The notes: generated by a model not told the origin, from the letters alone. Shown: positions 45,245-58,904, numbered from the stretch's first letter. The stretch: 64,000 nt of DNA from Macrotrachela quadricornifera (GCA_022393335.1 JAJEKB010000243.1:29809-93808), one strand, 5' to 3'. A program made the numbers and translations.

Positions 45245-46865
45245 ATTTGTTAAAAATGATTATTTTCATATTAGATATGTTGATGCTGTAAGTGCCACTA
45301 ATAGAAATAGAGATTCCTTATTTAAACGAATCTCAAATGAAAAATTCGTTAAACTGCATGAAAAAACAAAGAGTAGAGAATTAGTTTTAAATACAATAAA
45401 ACACATTTAAGAAAATATTCCTTCTAAAAATCTATTCTAAATCTACGAAAAATAAAATTAATTTTTTGAAAATTGATACGAGGTATTGAATTGGAGTACT
45501 TTGTCTCATTCTTCTTTGGCCATACGTTTAAGTACTGAAGTTTCAATTTTTCATCCTTGGTGTATGTTTTTGATCAAGGAAATAATTTATAACAATTGTC
45601 TATTCGTTATGGAGCAATTGTAGATTAGTTGAATGAAATATTTGCTAGATTGACGACATCATATGCGTATCATTTCTTTCTCTATATCATTGTTGTGATG
45701 TCATACATTATTACATACATGTTATCTCTTCTTGAATGTTTAGGTATTTTCTTTCTCTATACAGTTGACATATATTTCTCGTCGTTTCTGGCATCTTCCA
45801 GCAAAATCTTTCGTATTCTGCGTTATGTGATGTATATTTATATATCCGCGTCTCAAAGCAATAAAACTATGAAATTATATTGGAAATGTAATAGTTCTAT
45901 TTGACTTATAATTGGTTAGGGGTTGATTACCTTCTGCAATTGTCTGTAGCTTATTTTGCGTTAAAAATAACATAATGCTTAAAAGGAGGTATGAAAGCAG
46001 ATAGGAACTACTACATTTTCAATTTGAACGAACATATGGTTAAATTTTCACGATTCAATCAATATATTATGTGTAAATAATATGACAATTTTTAATTTAT
46101 ATCATGGGTAGATGATGATTTATTATGAGTATGTACGAAAATATTTTTGTATGTGGTTTCTACGAGCGTTCTTATTGGAAATTTTTTTTTTCTTTCAAAA
46201 TTATTTCAAAATATTCAGATCTAGATTCAGAAAAAGTTTATTTGTTAGTCTGTCTTAAGGGCTAAGCGAGAGAACGAGAGTGAGTGTGTGTATATATTAT
46301 AGACTTTATTTTCGAAAAAAAAGAAAGTGTTGATTTGAGTCATCGCTAACGTTATTCGATAAAGAAAATATTTGTATACTGAAAAATGTAAAAAAAAATT
46401 CTTAGGCATATTGCCTATACTTATTGCAATAACTAGAACATCTGCTAAACGAAATAATTCGTTTAGTAATTAATTCAATGACTCCCATCATTATAAACGA
46501 TGAAAAAACTGAATAATGCGAAATAAAATCATAAAATCACTCGGTATAATTTCACTTTTGTTTGATAATAAAACAGAAAAGTACGTCATATAACAACAAT
46601 ACGAACGAAGAAAACGAGAGGGTTGCGCTTTAGATATATTGACTGTAATTGTTTTTTTTTCTTCCTAATCTAGAATTGATATCAATAAAGTAAAAAACGA
46701 ACTCCAATGGCGTCGTTCTCTTACATCTTAAAAGTACGAAAAGACATATTCAACGCTTAACTCTTCGTTATCAAACGCACTTTGTATCTCAACACCCTAC
46801 CATCGAGAAGAAAGGTAATATATCATCAATCTATATAAAGAGAGACGATTAGTTTTGTTTAATAT
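45245..46865. other. Non-coding spacer upstream of the P450 gene
   Basis: A 91-codon hydrophobic frame at 45629-45904 is AT-rich and has no support. The P450 promoter should lie here; 'ctatataaagaga' at about 46831 is a TATA-like box about 40 bp before the start codon. Confidence 0.35.
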
Positions 46866-46871
46866 TAAAAA

Positions 46872-49187
46872 ATGTTATTCTTATCCATAATTCTGCTTTC
46901 TGTATGCATTGGTCTCATAGTCTATTATCTTTTTCTACTGCGACAACGTTATCAATACTTTAGTAAACGTGATATATCTACACCACCATTCCATTTCTTC
47001 TTTGGTCATCTTAAAACATTGTGGAATAGTGCATCTTTTCACCGTCAACTTCAAAGCTGGACGAAACAATATGGAAAGATCTATGGAATTTATCAAGGAA
47101 CTACTCCTACCTTTGTTGTTAGCGATCCTGATTTTCTTCAAGAAGTCTTCATCAAACAATTTGTTATTTTTCATGGACGAAGAAGCGTATTAGCAAGTGG
47201 TAGAGTTCCTAATGTCTTTAGTTCATCAGGTGCAAAATGGCGTCGGCATCGTCATGTAATAAATCCAACATTCTCTGCATCCAAATTAAAAATGATGAGT
47301 CCTCTTATCAATGGATGTATTAGTAATGTTATGGAAAAACTAGTTGATCATGCAAAAAATAACAGTGAATTCAATATTTACATATACTATAAGCGAATGA
47401 CAATGGATGTTATATGTGAGTATACCATCGTATCGTTCTTTCTTTCTTTTAAGACAAAAGTAGAGGACGCTTAAGATTTCATTGTAGTCTAGAAATTTCT
47501 ATATCTTTCTGTCTTAGAATTACTTTGGAATATGATCAAAATCATTTCTTAATGACATTTTTGTAGTCATTATTAAATATGTTTCTCTTTGCTCTCTCAC
47601 TTCTTGGAAAACATAATACAACAATTCGCAAATTCTTACAGAGAAAAAACGAGAATTTTATAAGCTGAAAGAACGTTTTGATCATAATCATTTCTATCAT
47701 TGTTTAGGTCGATGTGCATTTGGACTCGACACCGATTTACAAAACAATCCAAACAATATATATTTCAAGAAAGTGGAAGAGATCTTTGCTCGTAGTCTTA
47801 GGTCAAATATTTTTTTCAAATTGACTCAACTTGCACCTGAAATAGAATATACCATTGGAAAAATTTTTTTTGGCATCAACGCTGCACGAGCATTCATCAA
47901 TATGCATATTTTATCCTTGATATCAAAGAAACAATTGTATGAAATGCCAGGTAGTTGGCTTCTCAATCGACTACATCCAATTGTTGAGCAACGACAGAAG
48001 ACACCTACCTCACGAGTTGATGTTCTTCAACTAATGTTACAAGTGATGACTGAAGAGGCAATTAATGTAAGCAAAATCTATCAAAGTTATAAAGCATAGT
48101 TTTTGATTAGTGACCTACTTTCGATCTTATATGATTGAGTAGATTCTCCATGTATCTGAAAAGTAATTAGTTTACACTTTTTTATATTCACACTTGACGT
48201 AGAATGCTCAGTACAATCAGATGTGTGAATTGTTACATTGTTATTATTTTTCATTCTGATAGAAAGATTGAATAGAGTTCTAAGTCCATTAGAAATATAT
48301 TTTTGTCTTCTAGGACGATGAAATGCAGGACAGTAGCAAGGCAAACTACCGGCTAACTCGAGCAGAAATTATCAGCAATATTCTTGTATTCATGGCAGCA
48401 GGATATGAAACAACATCAACTGCTTTAGCCTGTGCAACATATGAACTTGCCAGACATCCAGAAGTTCTTGAGAAACTTCAGAATGAAATCGATCAACTTC
48501 CATTGTGCAATGATGATAAGTCCGACGATGAAACAACAAAATATCCCGATTATGATATAGTTGCGCAGATGCCTTATATGGATATGTTCGTTTCTGAGGT
48601 TTTGAGAATGTATCCGATTGCAAATGGAGCCGTTCACAGATATGCCTCCGAAGATACAGTCGTACAAGGAATTAAAATTGAAAAAGGTAAATAGATATTT
48701 TTATAGTATGAGACACTTTAATCTTTTTTCTAAACCATTAAAGAATCCATAAAAATTGTATCATAGTTTGGAGAGTTTTTCTTTTGGAATTTTGACATGT
48801 TTTCGAAAAAAGCTTTTATTGCTCTACGACAGTTGTATATAAAATTTTGAATGTCTTTTATCTTTTGAAGGTAGCTTAGTACATGCTGATGTTTATTCTA
48901 TCCACTACGATCGTGAACTTTGGGGACCTGAAGATCCATATGTCTTCTTCCATGATCGTCATGAAATAAAACGTCATCCGATGGCTTATTTACCGTTTGG
49001 AGCGGGACCACGGCATTGCATTGGTATGCGTTTTGCATTGATTGAGATGAAGATTCTGCTAGTACGACTGCTTCGCGAGTATTCAATTCTGCCCGGTGAG
49101 CATCTTGAAAGCAAATTCAATATCCGTGAACGGACAGTCATCGCACCAGAAGATGTTTGGGTTAAACTAGTAAAAAGAAGTGCTTGA
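46872..49187 (+). CDS. Cytochrome P450, CYP3-clan-like
   Basis: Four exons (46872-47415, 47708-48066, 48314-48686, 48871-49187) join in phase at GT-AG sites and give 530 residues, normal for a microsomal P450. An N-terminal membrane anchor (about 1-25) is followed by the Pro/aromatic hinge 'STPPFHFFFGHL'. Key motifs: C-helix 'WRRHRHVINPTFS', I-helix oxygen-binding 'AAGYETTST' (about 329-337), K-helix ExxR 'EVLR' (about 396-399), and heme loop 'FGAGPRHCIGMRFA' with the thiolate Cys at about 475. The last motif is very like CYP3A and CYP5 enzymes. It would be an ER monooxygenase using NADPH-P450 reductase, acting on lipophilic substrates. The usual PERF motif reads 'FHDRH', and the stretch to the heme loop is short. 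AATAAA lies at 49246. The substrate cannot be told from sequence. Confidence 0.92.
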
Positions 49188-49245
49188 GAGACAATTGTAC
49201 AATATATTGAAAACTAAAATTTTATTGTTGTTTTAATAATTTTTT

Positions 49246-49251
49246 AATAAA
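49246..49251 (+). terminator. Polyadenylation signal AATAAA (P450)
   Basis: AATAAA lies 58 nt downstream of the P450 stop codon in an AT-rich tail. Confidence 0.5.
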
Positions 49252-49254
49252 AAA

Positions 49255-50950
49255 TATGGATGAAATATTATACAAAATTCAAGAATATTTGCAAAGATAG
49301 TCTAATATTTTTTCATAGGATATTACAAAAGCAGCAGTAAAAAGGTTAATTAACTACGCTTTCTGGTTTAGTTTTTTCTCTTGAATCGTACAACTGAAAA
49401 TTGGGAGATGATATGTAGAGAATAGAGGCAAATCACTGACGATAGAGTACGATGGTATCAGTATCCTCATCAGCATAAAAAATACTTAAGGACGTATTGA
49501 TTATATTCGATCAAATGGAAGCCATAATTTGTTATTTTAAAAAGTTACCTAGAAAAGAAATAGGTAACTTCCTTCCACTAGTAGCAATAAAAGAAATGTT
49601 ATCATGGTTCACAGTCGACATTTTTATCAACTGCTTTCCATTATTTCTATTTCTTTAAATAGTTTTGTTTGCACTATAAAGTGAAAAAAGATGGCCTAGA
49701 CGACACCCATCCATCCAGCGCTACACCAGCTCAATAGAGGTGATATTGTCAATAAAATCGATTTATCTGTACTAATTTTCTTACTATTTTTACGTTTTTC
49801 TTGATTCTATAATGCGGATATTTTAATCTTTCTACGTCGATTCTGCTTTGTAGACATACTTTTCCTTCAATTAAGAAAAATCACTCGTAACCAAGAAAAC
49901 ACGAATGACGCCTTATTCTGAATTTAATAAATAACTCTTTCTTTTTTTTATAAAGAAACGGGATTTTTCTTCTTATTTAAATCACTTGAAGGCAATAAGA
50001 GTTCACGATGCAACTCGTATATTACATAGAAAAACAAATAAGAACAAAAAACGTTCAACTCAAGAAACTAATCAACAATGATTTGCCAGTGATACTTTGT
50101 TCTTCGCAAAGATAATAATTACTTAATTCAAATTTATTTCATGATGACAATGTCAAAAGACATTCTACGTAGGTCATGCCAAAAGTTTTTAGATTACTTT
50201 CAGATCATTTCTTTTTTAAATTCAATAGCAATAAATATGAACAAGATTATTCCCATTATAGATAAAGCTCAGCATGGTCTCAACGCTTTGGATTCATGTG
50301 AAATTATTTATGAGGTCGTATATGCCAAAGATGGGATTGGCTGAACTTTTTCTTTAACCGAACTGAATGCAATCGATTGGGTCTTTAAAATATTCACAGC
50401 CAAACCAGGCCCATCTCTAGATCCCAATGCATGATGATCTCAATTGGTTTACAAAGTTTATGGAAACATTAAACACAAGTTATATGGATTAACTTGGTAT
50501 GGAAATACTATCCAGTTTAATGCAAGATACACTTGATTCTTTTTGTCTACAACATCTCATAACTCAACAGAATACATCAATGCTCATATCAATCTAACAG
50601 TATATTTTCGTTAAAAGCAGTGGATATTGATGATATGCAGCATCAAATTTTGACACATCAGTGCGAAGTCTCAATTAGACAAATAGTGTCGGGACAAGGT
50701 ATTATATTTGATGGTAATACTGATTTTTTTCTGTTAGACCCATTTATGTGCAAGACTTTTTTGATGATGATAGATAGCAGTTTAAAATTATTTAGTATTA
50801 GTTTCTTGTCGAACTCTGCTAATTGTATACACCCTTTAAATAATCTTATTTTTCATAAAGCCAGTCTTGATTTATTTCTTTTTATATTGTAATAGAGCGA
50901 AAAATGATAAATTATATATATTTGACTATATTACAGTTCATAGGAGAAGC
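49255..50950. other. Non-coding DNA, possible gene relic at 50140-50890
   Basis: Plus-strand frames at 50141-50344 ('MNKIIPIIDKAQHGLNALDS') and 50620-50892 have some protein-like stretches separated by stops. They may be a decayed gene, but I recognise no family. Confidence 0.25.
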
Positions 50951-50954
50951 AAAC

Positions 50955-50960
50955 TTTATT
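50955..50960 (-). terminator. Polyadenylation signal (AATAAA on minus strand)
   Basis: TTTATT on the plus strand lies 23 nt past the stop codon of the triple-unit membrane protein gene. Confidence 0.5.
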
Positions 50961-50982
50961 GTATTGATGGGATAGTATGTCG

Positions 50983-53900
50983 TCAGCGTCGTCGTCGTTT
51001 TTCATATTGATATAATTTCACAATTAATAAAGTAAGCCATCGAGAAATAATCAATAAACCTCCGTATAGTCCAATAAGTGATGTAATGATATCAATTATA
51101 TCACCATAACCACTATATGAATAACTACATAATGATGGAGAACATTCATTAAAATATTGTTCATATAAAATATTTATTTGATGTTCTTCAAGCATCAGTT
51201 CTTCAAGAATTAATTCAACAGTCGAGTTTATATTAAAATGACTCGAAACAAGAGAAGAAGAATTTAATGCTTTGAAGGTATTGCTCGCATCAATACATTG
51301 CTGATCATAAAAACATTGAAGTGTTGATTGTAAAAGACTCTCTAATGGATAACATCCTATCATCATATATTTTGATGCTCGACTACATTTTGGTGACAAT
51401 CCACAATCACATATGTCAAAAACAACTGGTTCTGTGTGAGCATACGTTATACCATCTTTAATTCCCATCGATTGATATTTCCAATTAGATGAATACATAT
51501 TCATTAGCATATTAACTGATGTCATTTCACGTATTAGATTAACTATATCAAGAAATGATTGTGATGCTCTTAACTTAAAATCATCAACAGTTAATTGAAT
51601 TTGTTCATTTAATGTAGTGGATGATTGAAGTTGAGCATTAATATAATCAGATGCAACAAATTGAGAAAAAGCATTATTAATAGTTTTGTTAGAAAGTTGA
51701 CACAGTGAGATTAATAATTGAAATTGTCCAAGAAAATGAGGATCTTTTTCATAAATATACATAATCCATTCATTTGACATGAAATCAGTTGAACAAATTG
51801 GATGAAAATTAGCTTTTATTGTAAGAAATGTTCCATATTGAAATGAAATGTCTAAACAAGAACATTCAAGTGATTGAGAATATTCTTCGAATAGTTTCTT
51901 ATAAACAATTAAAGAAGGCTTTGGAACGTCTACTGTGATGATTTGTTGATTAAGAAAAGAGATAAGATAAAGTATAATAAATATAATCATTAATAATAAA
52001 AAATGTAATCGATTTGTTATTTTTTGTTCATCATCACAGATAAAAATATTTTTCATCCATTGTATTAAAGAAGAAACCGATCGAATTTGTATTAAATTTT
52101 CAATTAATCGAATGAGAATTAATATTAAAATTTTTAATCCAGTTGATAATCCACCTAGAATACCAATTACTGCTAAGATAATAACGAGAAGTTGAGCTCG
52201 ACTAGTATATTCATATGTACATGATGCTGGTGCACATGTATTATAATATAAACTAAAAGAAACATTTTTAATCCACGTTTTAACCATTAATTGATTAACT
52301 ATAGATTCTATCGTTTCGTTCATATCATAATCAAACATATTAAGCGTAGAAATATCAGTAAATAAGTTATAGTTTAGCAATTGAGCAGAATTGTTGAGTA
52401 TATCATCTAAACATTTTTTATCATAAAAGCATGTTAATTTCGATTGTAATAATGTTTCTATTGGAAAGCAGCCAACAAAAAAATAAGGAAGTCTGAATTG
52501 TGGTACGTAAATTTGAATACCAACACCAGGTCTATAGTAAGTTGCTGGCATTTGACACGATCCAAACAGATCACAAGAACAATTCGAATAAGTTAATGCT
52601 TGAACAATAACTTGACCTGTTGAAATATTCACATAATGATTAATATTAAACATATCATTAATTAGTTTATTTCCTTGATTTGTTTCTCGAATAAGTTGAA
52701 TTGAAAGTTGAAAACTATTTATTGTATTTAATTTCCAATCGTCAATTAGTGAATCAATTTGAGAATTAAATATTTCTTGAACAATCACTTGTGAACTAAC
52801 TAATTGTGTTTGATAAAATACTTCAAGTGCATTATTCACCGTTTGTTCGGCATAATTGCAGAATGTTGCCAATATAATAAAATAAGTACTAGGATTAATT
52901 CGATACGAAGTATATGCACGATAGAGAAACCAAATTTCTGACATCATATCAATCCATTTGGTAGAAATAAAATTAGTTGAACATATTTGATGAAAATCAG
53001 GTTTTATTGTAAGAAACTTTTCATAAGATACAGTCAAATGAGTACATGGACATGTCAGACTAGTAGAATGAATTTCTTTAAGATGAGTATATTCAGAATA
53101 AGTTGGTTTATTGATGGTTTGATAATAAATTTCTTTTTTTAATGATAAATATAAAGTTAAGATAACAAGTGCATTAATAAGAATAATTATGTAAATACGA
53201 GTAGTAATACGTTGATAACGAATATGAGAAACATTCTGTGATTGATTATCGAATAAGTTCAATTGGATTAAGGACTGGCGACAAAACTTAATCAATTGAC
53301 GAATTTTAATGGACACTAAAAATTAAAAATATTAAAAAGTAATCTTACGTATGATACGACTTTTATATTCAAATCAACGAAATAAATATATATCTATACT
53401 CGGGTGATCCATTACTTCATACTTACAAGGTATTTTTGGCTGATTTTTTAATAATTTTCGATTTCGTATTAATCGTACAAGCGATGGAATGATAATTCCT
53501 AATATCATAGTTAATCCTCCAAGTAAACCAATAATTTTTGTAATGATATCAATTAAATTTCGTCGTGCCAATTTTGAATAAGTACATGTCAAAGGTTGAC
53601 ATTGATCAAAATATTTTTCGTAAGATAGATTATGAATCCATTTTTCTACCATAATATTATCAACAATGGATTGTATTGTTGTGTTTGATTGAAACTTAAT
53701 CTTTTCATTGATTGACATGGCTGTAAACGTCTCTTGTATTGATAGATATGAAAGAATTATATTTAAACATGTTTGATTATAGAAACATTCGAGAGTCGAT
53801 TGAAGAAGTGAGTGAATTGCCGTACAACCTGCCCACAGACCTGGAATCTGGAACAATAATATTGGTGCAGTTAACTCAAATCTTGAGTGATTAGTAACTT

Positions 53901-54696
53901 TTGAGTAGATTCCTAATAGTTCTCGACAATTAAAATTAGAATTGCACATACATGTCGAATTATTTTCAGTTTGATATTTCCAATGGAGATATACCAATGG
54001 TTGTAGGCTTCGAACTATAGAAGCAGGTTTAGCCAAATAAAATGTGCTTTGTAATGCAGATGATAATTGATTGCCAAACATCATATCATTAATCAATTGT
54101 AATTGAGATTGAAAAACAAATGGTATTGTTAGTCGAAAGTGTTCAATTGATGCTTCAATGATGGATTTAAGATAATCTTGATAAAGTACTTTTGAACTAA
54201 TAAATGAAGTTGAATAGAAAGATAATAAACTATTCGAAACACTTTTTTCTGATAATCGACAAAGACCAGCAAGTGTTTGAAAATGTGCACTACCAGTTGT
54301 TCGAATATCTGATTTATAGTAAAGACTTGTGTTTAAATCAGAAAAAATTGTTTGAATCCATCGATTAGAGATAAAATCACTTGAACAAACTTGATGAAAT
54401 ATTGGTTGAAGTGTAATAAATGTTCCATAAGAAAACGAAAGACGAGAACAAGGACATTCAGCAGTTGTGGGAAGTTTTTCAAATTCATTTTTAGTTGGAT
54501 AATGGATGGTTATTGTTGTTCTAATCAAGGTTAACCATAATCCAAAAGAAACACTGAAAATAATCAATATAAGAAGAATGAGATAAACTCGAGTACTGAT
54601 TATATTGGAACGATGTTGATGATTATTTCTATTGGAATCATCTTTTGAATGAAAGAAATTTAGCTGACGTAGCTTTGATATCAAAGAAGATATCAT
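50983..54696 (-). CDS. Triple-unit two-TM cysteine-rich membrane protein, DEG/ENaC-like topology
   Basis: Two exons on the minus strand: 54696-53427 and 53315-50983. The 111-bp intron (53426-53316) has donor GTAAGT and acceptor tttaatttttag. The phase fits exactly, the downstream frame has no ATG start, and the sum is 1,201 codons, so one protein of 1,200 residues. It has three homologous units (about 1-423, 424-835, 836-1200). Each has a short basic N-terminus, a TM helix (about 37-57, 464-482, 860-878), and a large extracellular part with 'CPC..L..SY..FLTIKPDFHQICS.(N/D)F', 'CDLFGSC'-type and 'CFYD(K/Q)(K/Q)C' cysteines. A 'C.P..C.Y' then precedes a second TM helix with a GG motif (GILGGLSTGLKI in unit 2). 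Two-TM topology, Cys-rich ectodomain and GG before TM2 recall DEG/ENaC/ASIC channels, which assemble as trimers. Homology is an inference. Many potential N-glycosylation sites are present. Confidence 0.75.
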
Positions 54697-54699
54697 TGT

Positions 54700-56260
54700 T
54701 AAAATTAAGAAAAAGAAAAAAATGAGTGAAGAATGAAATTTTTTTAAAGTATATTTTTGCTCAACAGGCTGTTAAATTGTAGTTTTATATTCCTGTTTAC
54801 ATCCTACGTAAAAACAAAAATGTGAGGAAGAAGAAAGAAAATGACAGAAAATGTATCGTATTTACTGTAAGCGTTATATAAACTAATTGGTCGAAATCGA
54901 GTCAGACCCGAATGATAATGTTTTGCAGTTATATCGCCTAGATTTTTTCAGAATAGATTTTAGAATGTTAAAGATAAAAAGCATTGTTTGTCTACATGGT
55001 GAAAAGCTATTATAATTTGAAATTTTTAGTGCATTTTTTTTTGCTTCTTATAATAACAGGAAATTATGAGACTTAGTTGTTTGAAGATGAGTATCTATTC
55101 TTTTGTTTTATTGATGAAAAAGAGAAAGTCAGGTTTTTTTCAGATTGCTGACAGCTTTAGCTATAATTATGTGTCTATTCGAGAAGAAAAATGTTTCCTT
55201 TTCATAAGTAAGGTTGTTTAGTGTATTTTTTTCCGCATATAGTACTCGCTATACTTTTGAAAGAAAATGACTAGGGAAACATTTTCTTTTTCTCCGGCCA
55301 GAAAGTTATGTATAATATCTATAGTTGGCTTTTACCCACGAAGTCACCGGTGAATCTCTAAAGATAATAACTCCACTAAGAGTTTTTACTGAATTCTCCA
55401 GGGTTTTTTTTAGACGGTCTTTAGTGAGTTTCCCGGGGAGCTTTTAAGGAATTCGTAGATGTTAGAGAGGAAGAAGAAAAATACACACTCTCTAGGAAGT
55501 TATTTTTGTGTAGATTTTTTTTCAAAGTGCAAAAATATTGAACCCATAACATATTTCCATGATATTTTCACTGAAATTTTCCATCCAAGGATATCATTTG
55601 AGGCATGACAGATAGGTAGGTACATAGATAGATAAATCTGTTAGTTATAATATCACTGATAAGTTTCATGCGCTACATTTTTGATATCTTGGCAGTCCCT
55701 GGTGATACCAGGTAAACTCCCACGCAATTTTCTAGGAATATCATCTACTTTCAAGAATTTCGCTTCAATCATTTATTATATAGAATGATGTTTCTCGTTA
55801 CAATCGGAACAGAGAGTTTTTTTGCGTTGCAGTCAGCAACGCTCCTTCAGATATCGCGGTTAGATTCTTCGTTTTCCTCGAGCTTGCGGTCAACGAATTT
55901 GTGCTTGATTTGACTTGTTAGCCGTTGTTTCGTACCAAGCTTCAAATTCTCAAAATGTTTTGGCTAAAGATATATTTCCTTGCAAAGATCCTTGTCTGAT
56001 GTGACTATCACTTCTGTCAGGAGTATGATTCTTCCAGGATTTCTCAAGAAATGAACAAGATTGACCGTAGCATCGTCACTATGCAAGAGGAAGTGATCAA
56101 ATATGAGAGATGTTTCTATCATTTGAATTGTTTATGTTATAATCGTTATGGTAAGAAATTTCCTTTTAAAAATACTCAAAATCGATCCTCTTTTATTAAT
56201 ATTAAAATATTTCTTTATAAAGTGAAATCATCAAAACAAAGGAAAAAGTATCAGAATTAT
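54700..56260. other. Intergenic region
   Basis: AT-rich sequence upstream of the triple-unit gene and downstream of the ANKUB1-like gene. A 71-codon plus-strand frame (56051-56266) is not supported. No repeats with recognisable ends were seen. Confidence 0.4.
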
Positions 56261-56267
56261 GCATGAT

Positions 56268-58904
56268 TCAATTTGCTTTAATTGTTGGAAATTGATTTAT
56301 GCATGGAGAAGGCACAGCATCAACGCCTTGTATAGGTGATAAATCAGAATTTATTTTTTCATCATTGGCTCGTTGGATACGTCGTTTGGTGCGCTGTTTA
56401 ATCATTTCTTTACTGATCTTTACTTGTTTGAGCCATGATTTTTGATTGGAAAACTCGGCTTCTTTCAAACAGTTGACGGCAGTCGTGCGAGACGATGCAC
56501 TAGCATACCGCTCATAGGATTTGATCGTTGCTTGTTGAATTTTCAGATCGTGATGAGATCGAATTGGACTTAAATTTTTTCTTGTATGATGATCCACATG
56601 TGATGTATGGGAATCACTATTAAGAGTCATACTATGATTGGTCTGAACTGAAGATTTTGTTTTCGTCGTCGCTTTCTCGATCGAATTGTTTAAAGATTGA
56701 TCGATTTGTGTCAATTTTTCATATTTAGCTGCGATTTTCCGTTCTTGATCATTGCCAGTAATATGAGTTGGCGATAATAAGTAAGTATTGGCAGAGGACA
56801 TTTCCTCCTTACAATTTGAATTTATATTAGTAGTGAACATCATATAAAATTTTTCTTTCCATATGGACTGAATCGTTGATATATTCGATATTGGTGTAGG
56901 AATCGGTGGTAAATTACACTTATCATGTTTTTCTTTTTCATTGACGACATTGTTGCCAGCGGTTTTCGGAATTGTTTTGGCTTTTTGATTGCATACATAT
57001 TGATCTAAATTTAGAACAAGATGATTGTAAAATACTTAATTACCAACAAACTTTCTCTAGAATTTCTTCTTTTGAAAATTGATTGGTAAGCATTATTTTT
57101 TCATCGAGCTAATAGAACTTACCTTTATTTGGTGCAAATTTCACTGGATTGACTGTGTTCAATTGTGTCATAGAAGTATTCATGGACTTTTCGATATCAA
57201 AGTCGAACTTTGGACATTGATGATCTAGACCAATAAAATTTGAATAACCTTGACTATTACAGATCTCCGACGGTGACATAATGTCTTCCAGAAATAATGG
57301 AGAGTTTAAAGATGTAAGATCAATTGGTTGTAGTTTTGCATCCAACAAACTGTATTGAGACAAGAATGGAGGATGTCGTAGTTTTTGAAGGTTGTTGATT
57401 GCTGGAGGTTTAGCACGTTGCCGTTCCACAGTACCGAATTCTTTCATGTATACCTCCATTTTAAGTATTTTCTCACGTTCTTCATCGATATAACCGGGAT
57501 AAGGATCAGTTTGATCTAATCTCAATTTTCTGTTGGAGGTCATAGAGCAAATCGGTTCATCTGAGGCGTCGAAAGTATTATTGAAACCATCGATCATTAC
57601 TTTATAACCTAATAAACCTTTACTTTGATAGGATCGTTTAATTTCAGCTGAATTGTGAATATGAACACCGTATTTTTTCCAAACACGTTCTTGTGCTCGT
57701 TCATACCATCTGAGCAAGAAAAAAAAAAATATTTTTCCTGATATTTATTATATCCAAAATGTAGCAACTATATCAAACCTGATTATTTTATAATAGCGTG
57801 GTAGTGAAAAAAAGACTTGATGTGATGATGATTGATACAGTGACTTGATGCTCGTACTTGATGATAATAAACTGGAACTATCACCACCACTAGCTTTTAA
57901 TGGAATTTTGAAGTTGAATTGTTTATTATGGAGACAAAAATAGATTTCACTGTAACGTTGTTTTTCCGCTTTTGTCTTTGATGACATAGACAATGATAAT
58001 GCCATGCGATAAGGTAATAGTCCAGATATTGGATGCAAAACTTGAGTACACAAAACCGATTGTCGCAGAAAAAGATCGACCATTTTCATATGTCCTCGTT
58101 CAATGGCTACATGGATAGGACATTTAAGCATCTCAGGCATGTCTTGTACTACTGTTTCACTTGACCATTGTCTACATGGATGTTCACCAACTGGACGATC
58201 GCTTCGTGCACCTAATCGCAAGGCAGAATGTCCTAAGTCTAGAAAATCTATTTTTGAAAGACTATAACATCAATAGATTAGGTTAATCATGAATGTTTAC
58301 CGTAGAAAGCTGCAAGATGTAGAGCAATTTGCAATTGATAGTGTCGAGTAAGATCATCATATGAACAATGCTTTAGAAATCCTTTCATGCACGAATTTAA
58401 GAACTTTTCATAATCATGTCGTACTTTCAAATTGATATGATCGTGTAGTTTTAAATCGTACTGAAACAATTTCATTTGATCGTATAAACGTCGTTTATTA
58501 TCAGGCATTTCCAAACAGAAGATACTTAAAGGAAATCCAATTCTATCTGATATTTTCTTGCGTATTTCTCCAATGGTTGTTGCAATCGTGATAGTATTAT
58601 CGAAGAATTCGAGTATTTGATTATTATATCCACAATAAATATAGAGATCAGGCGATTTTTTCTCGCGATATAAACAATGAATAATAGCGCCTTGTGGAAC
58701 ACTTAAATCGGTCAAGGATGATGTTGGCTTCAAATCCAAACCATTATAATTAAGAACAAGTGACGTTTTTGATTGATCATCAGTTTCTATCCTGAGACGT
58801 AACTTGCGCTGTACTATATTGATGATTTCTCGAACACAGGTACCATCTACTATGTCAATCTGTTTTAAGGAGTTGGTCGGCGAATAGTAAATGAAATATC
58901 GCAT
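56268..58904 (-). CDS. ANKUB1: ANKUB1-like protein (ubiquitin-like and ankyrin repeats)
   Basis: Four exons (58904-58301, 58238-57779, 57709-57123, 57004-56268) join in phase to 795 residues; introns are 62, 69 and 118 bp. The N-terminus 'MRYFIYYSPTNSLKQIDIVD' starts a ubiquitin-like fold (about 1-75), followed by a second ubiquitin-like stretch (about 78-160). The conserved block 'FLKHCSYDDLTRHYQLQIAL', 'HLAAFYDLGHSALRLGA' then 'VGEHPCRQW' and 'CPIHVAIERGHMKMVDLFL' matches my memory of vertebrate ANKUB1 order and spacing and includes the ankyrin repeats. The C-terminal ~400 residues are long, Ser/Thr/Asn-rich and probably disordered, apart from a basic helix 'KEMIKQRTKRRIQRAN'. ANKUB1 has no well-defined biochemical role; it belongs to the ubiquitin-like-fold protein group. 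The second intron has a weak donor (GTTTGA). The start is the first ATG, and an acceptor-like tgtag 25-30 nt upstream suggests a 5'-UTR intron. Confidence 0.82.

Noticed and set aside
45629..45904. 91-codon hydrophobic frame upstream of the P450 gene
   Set aside because: AT-rich DNA yields hydrophobic frames by chance; no start context, homologous feature or splice evidence.
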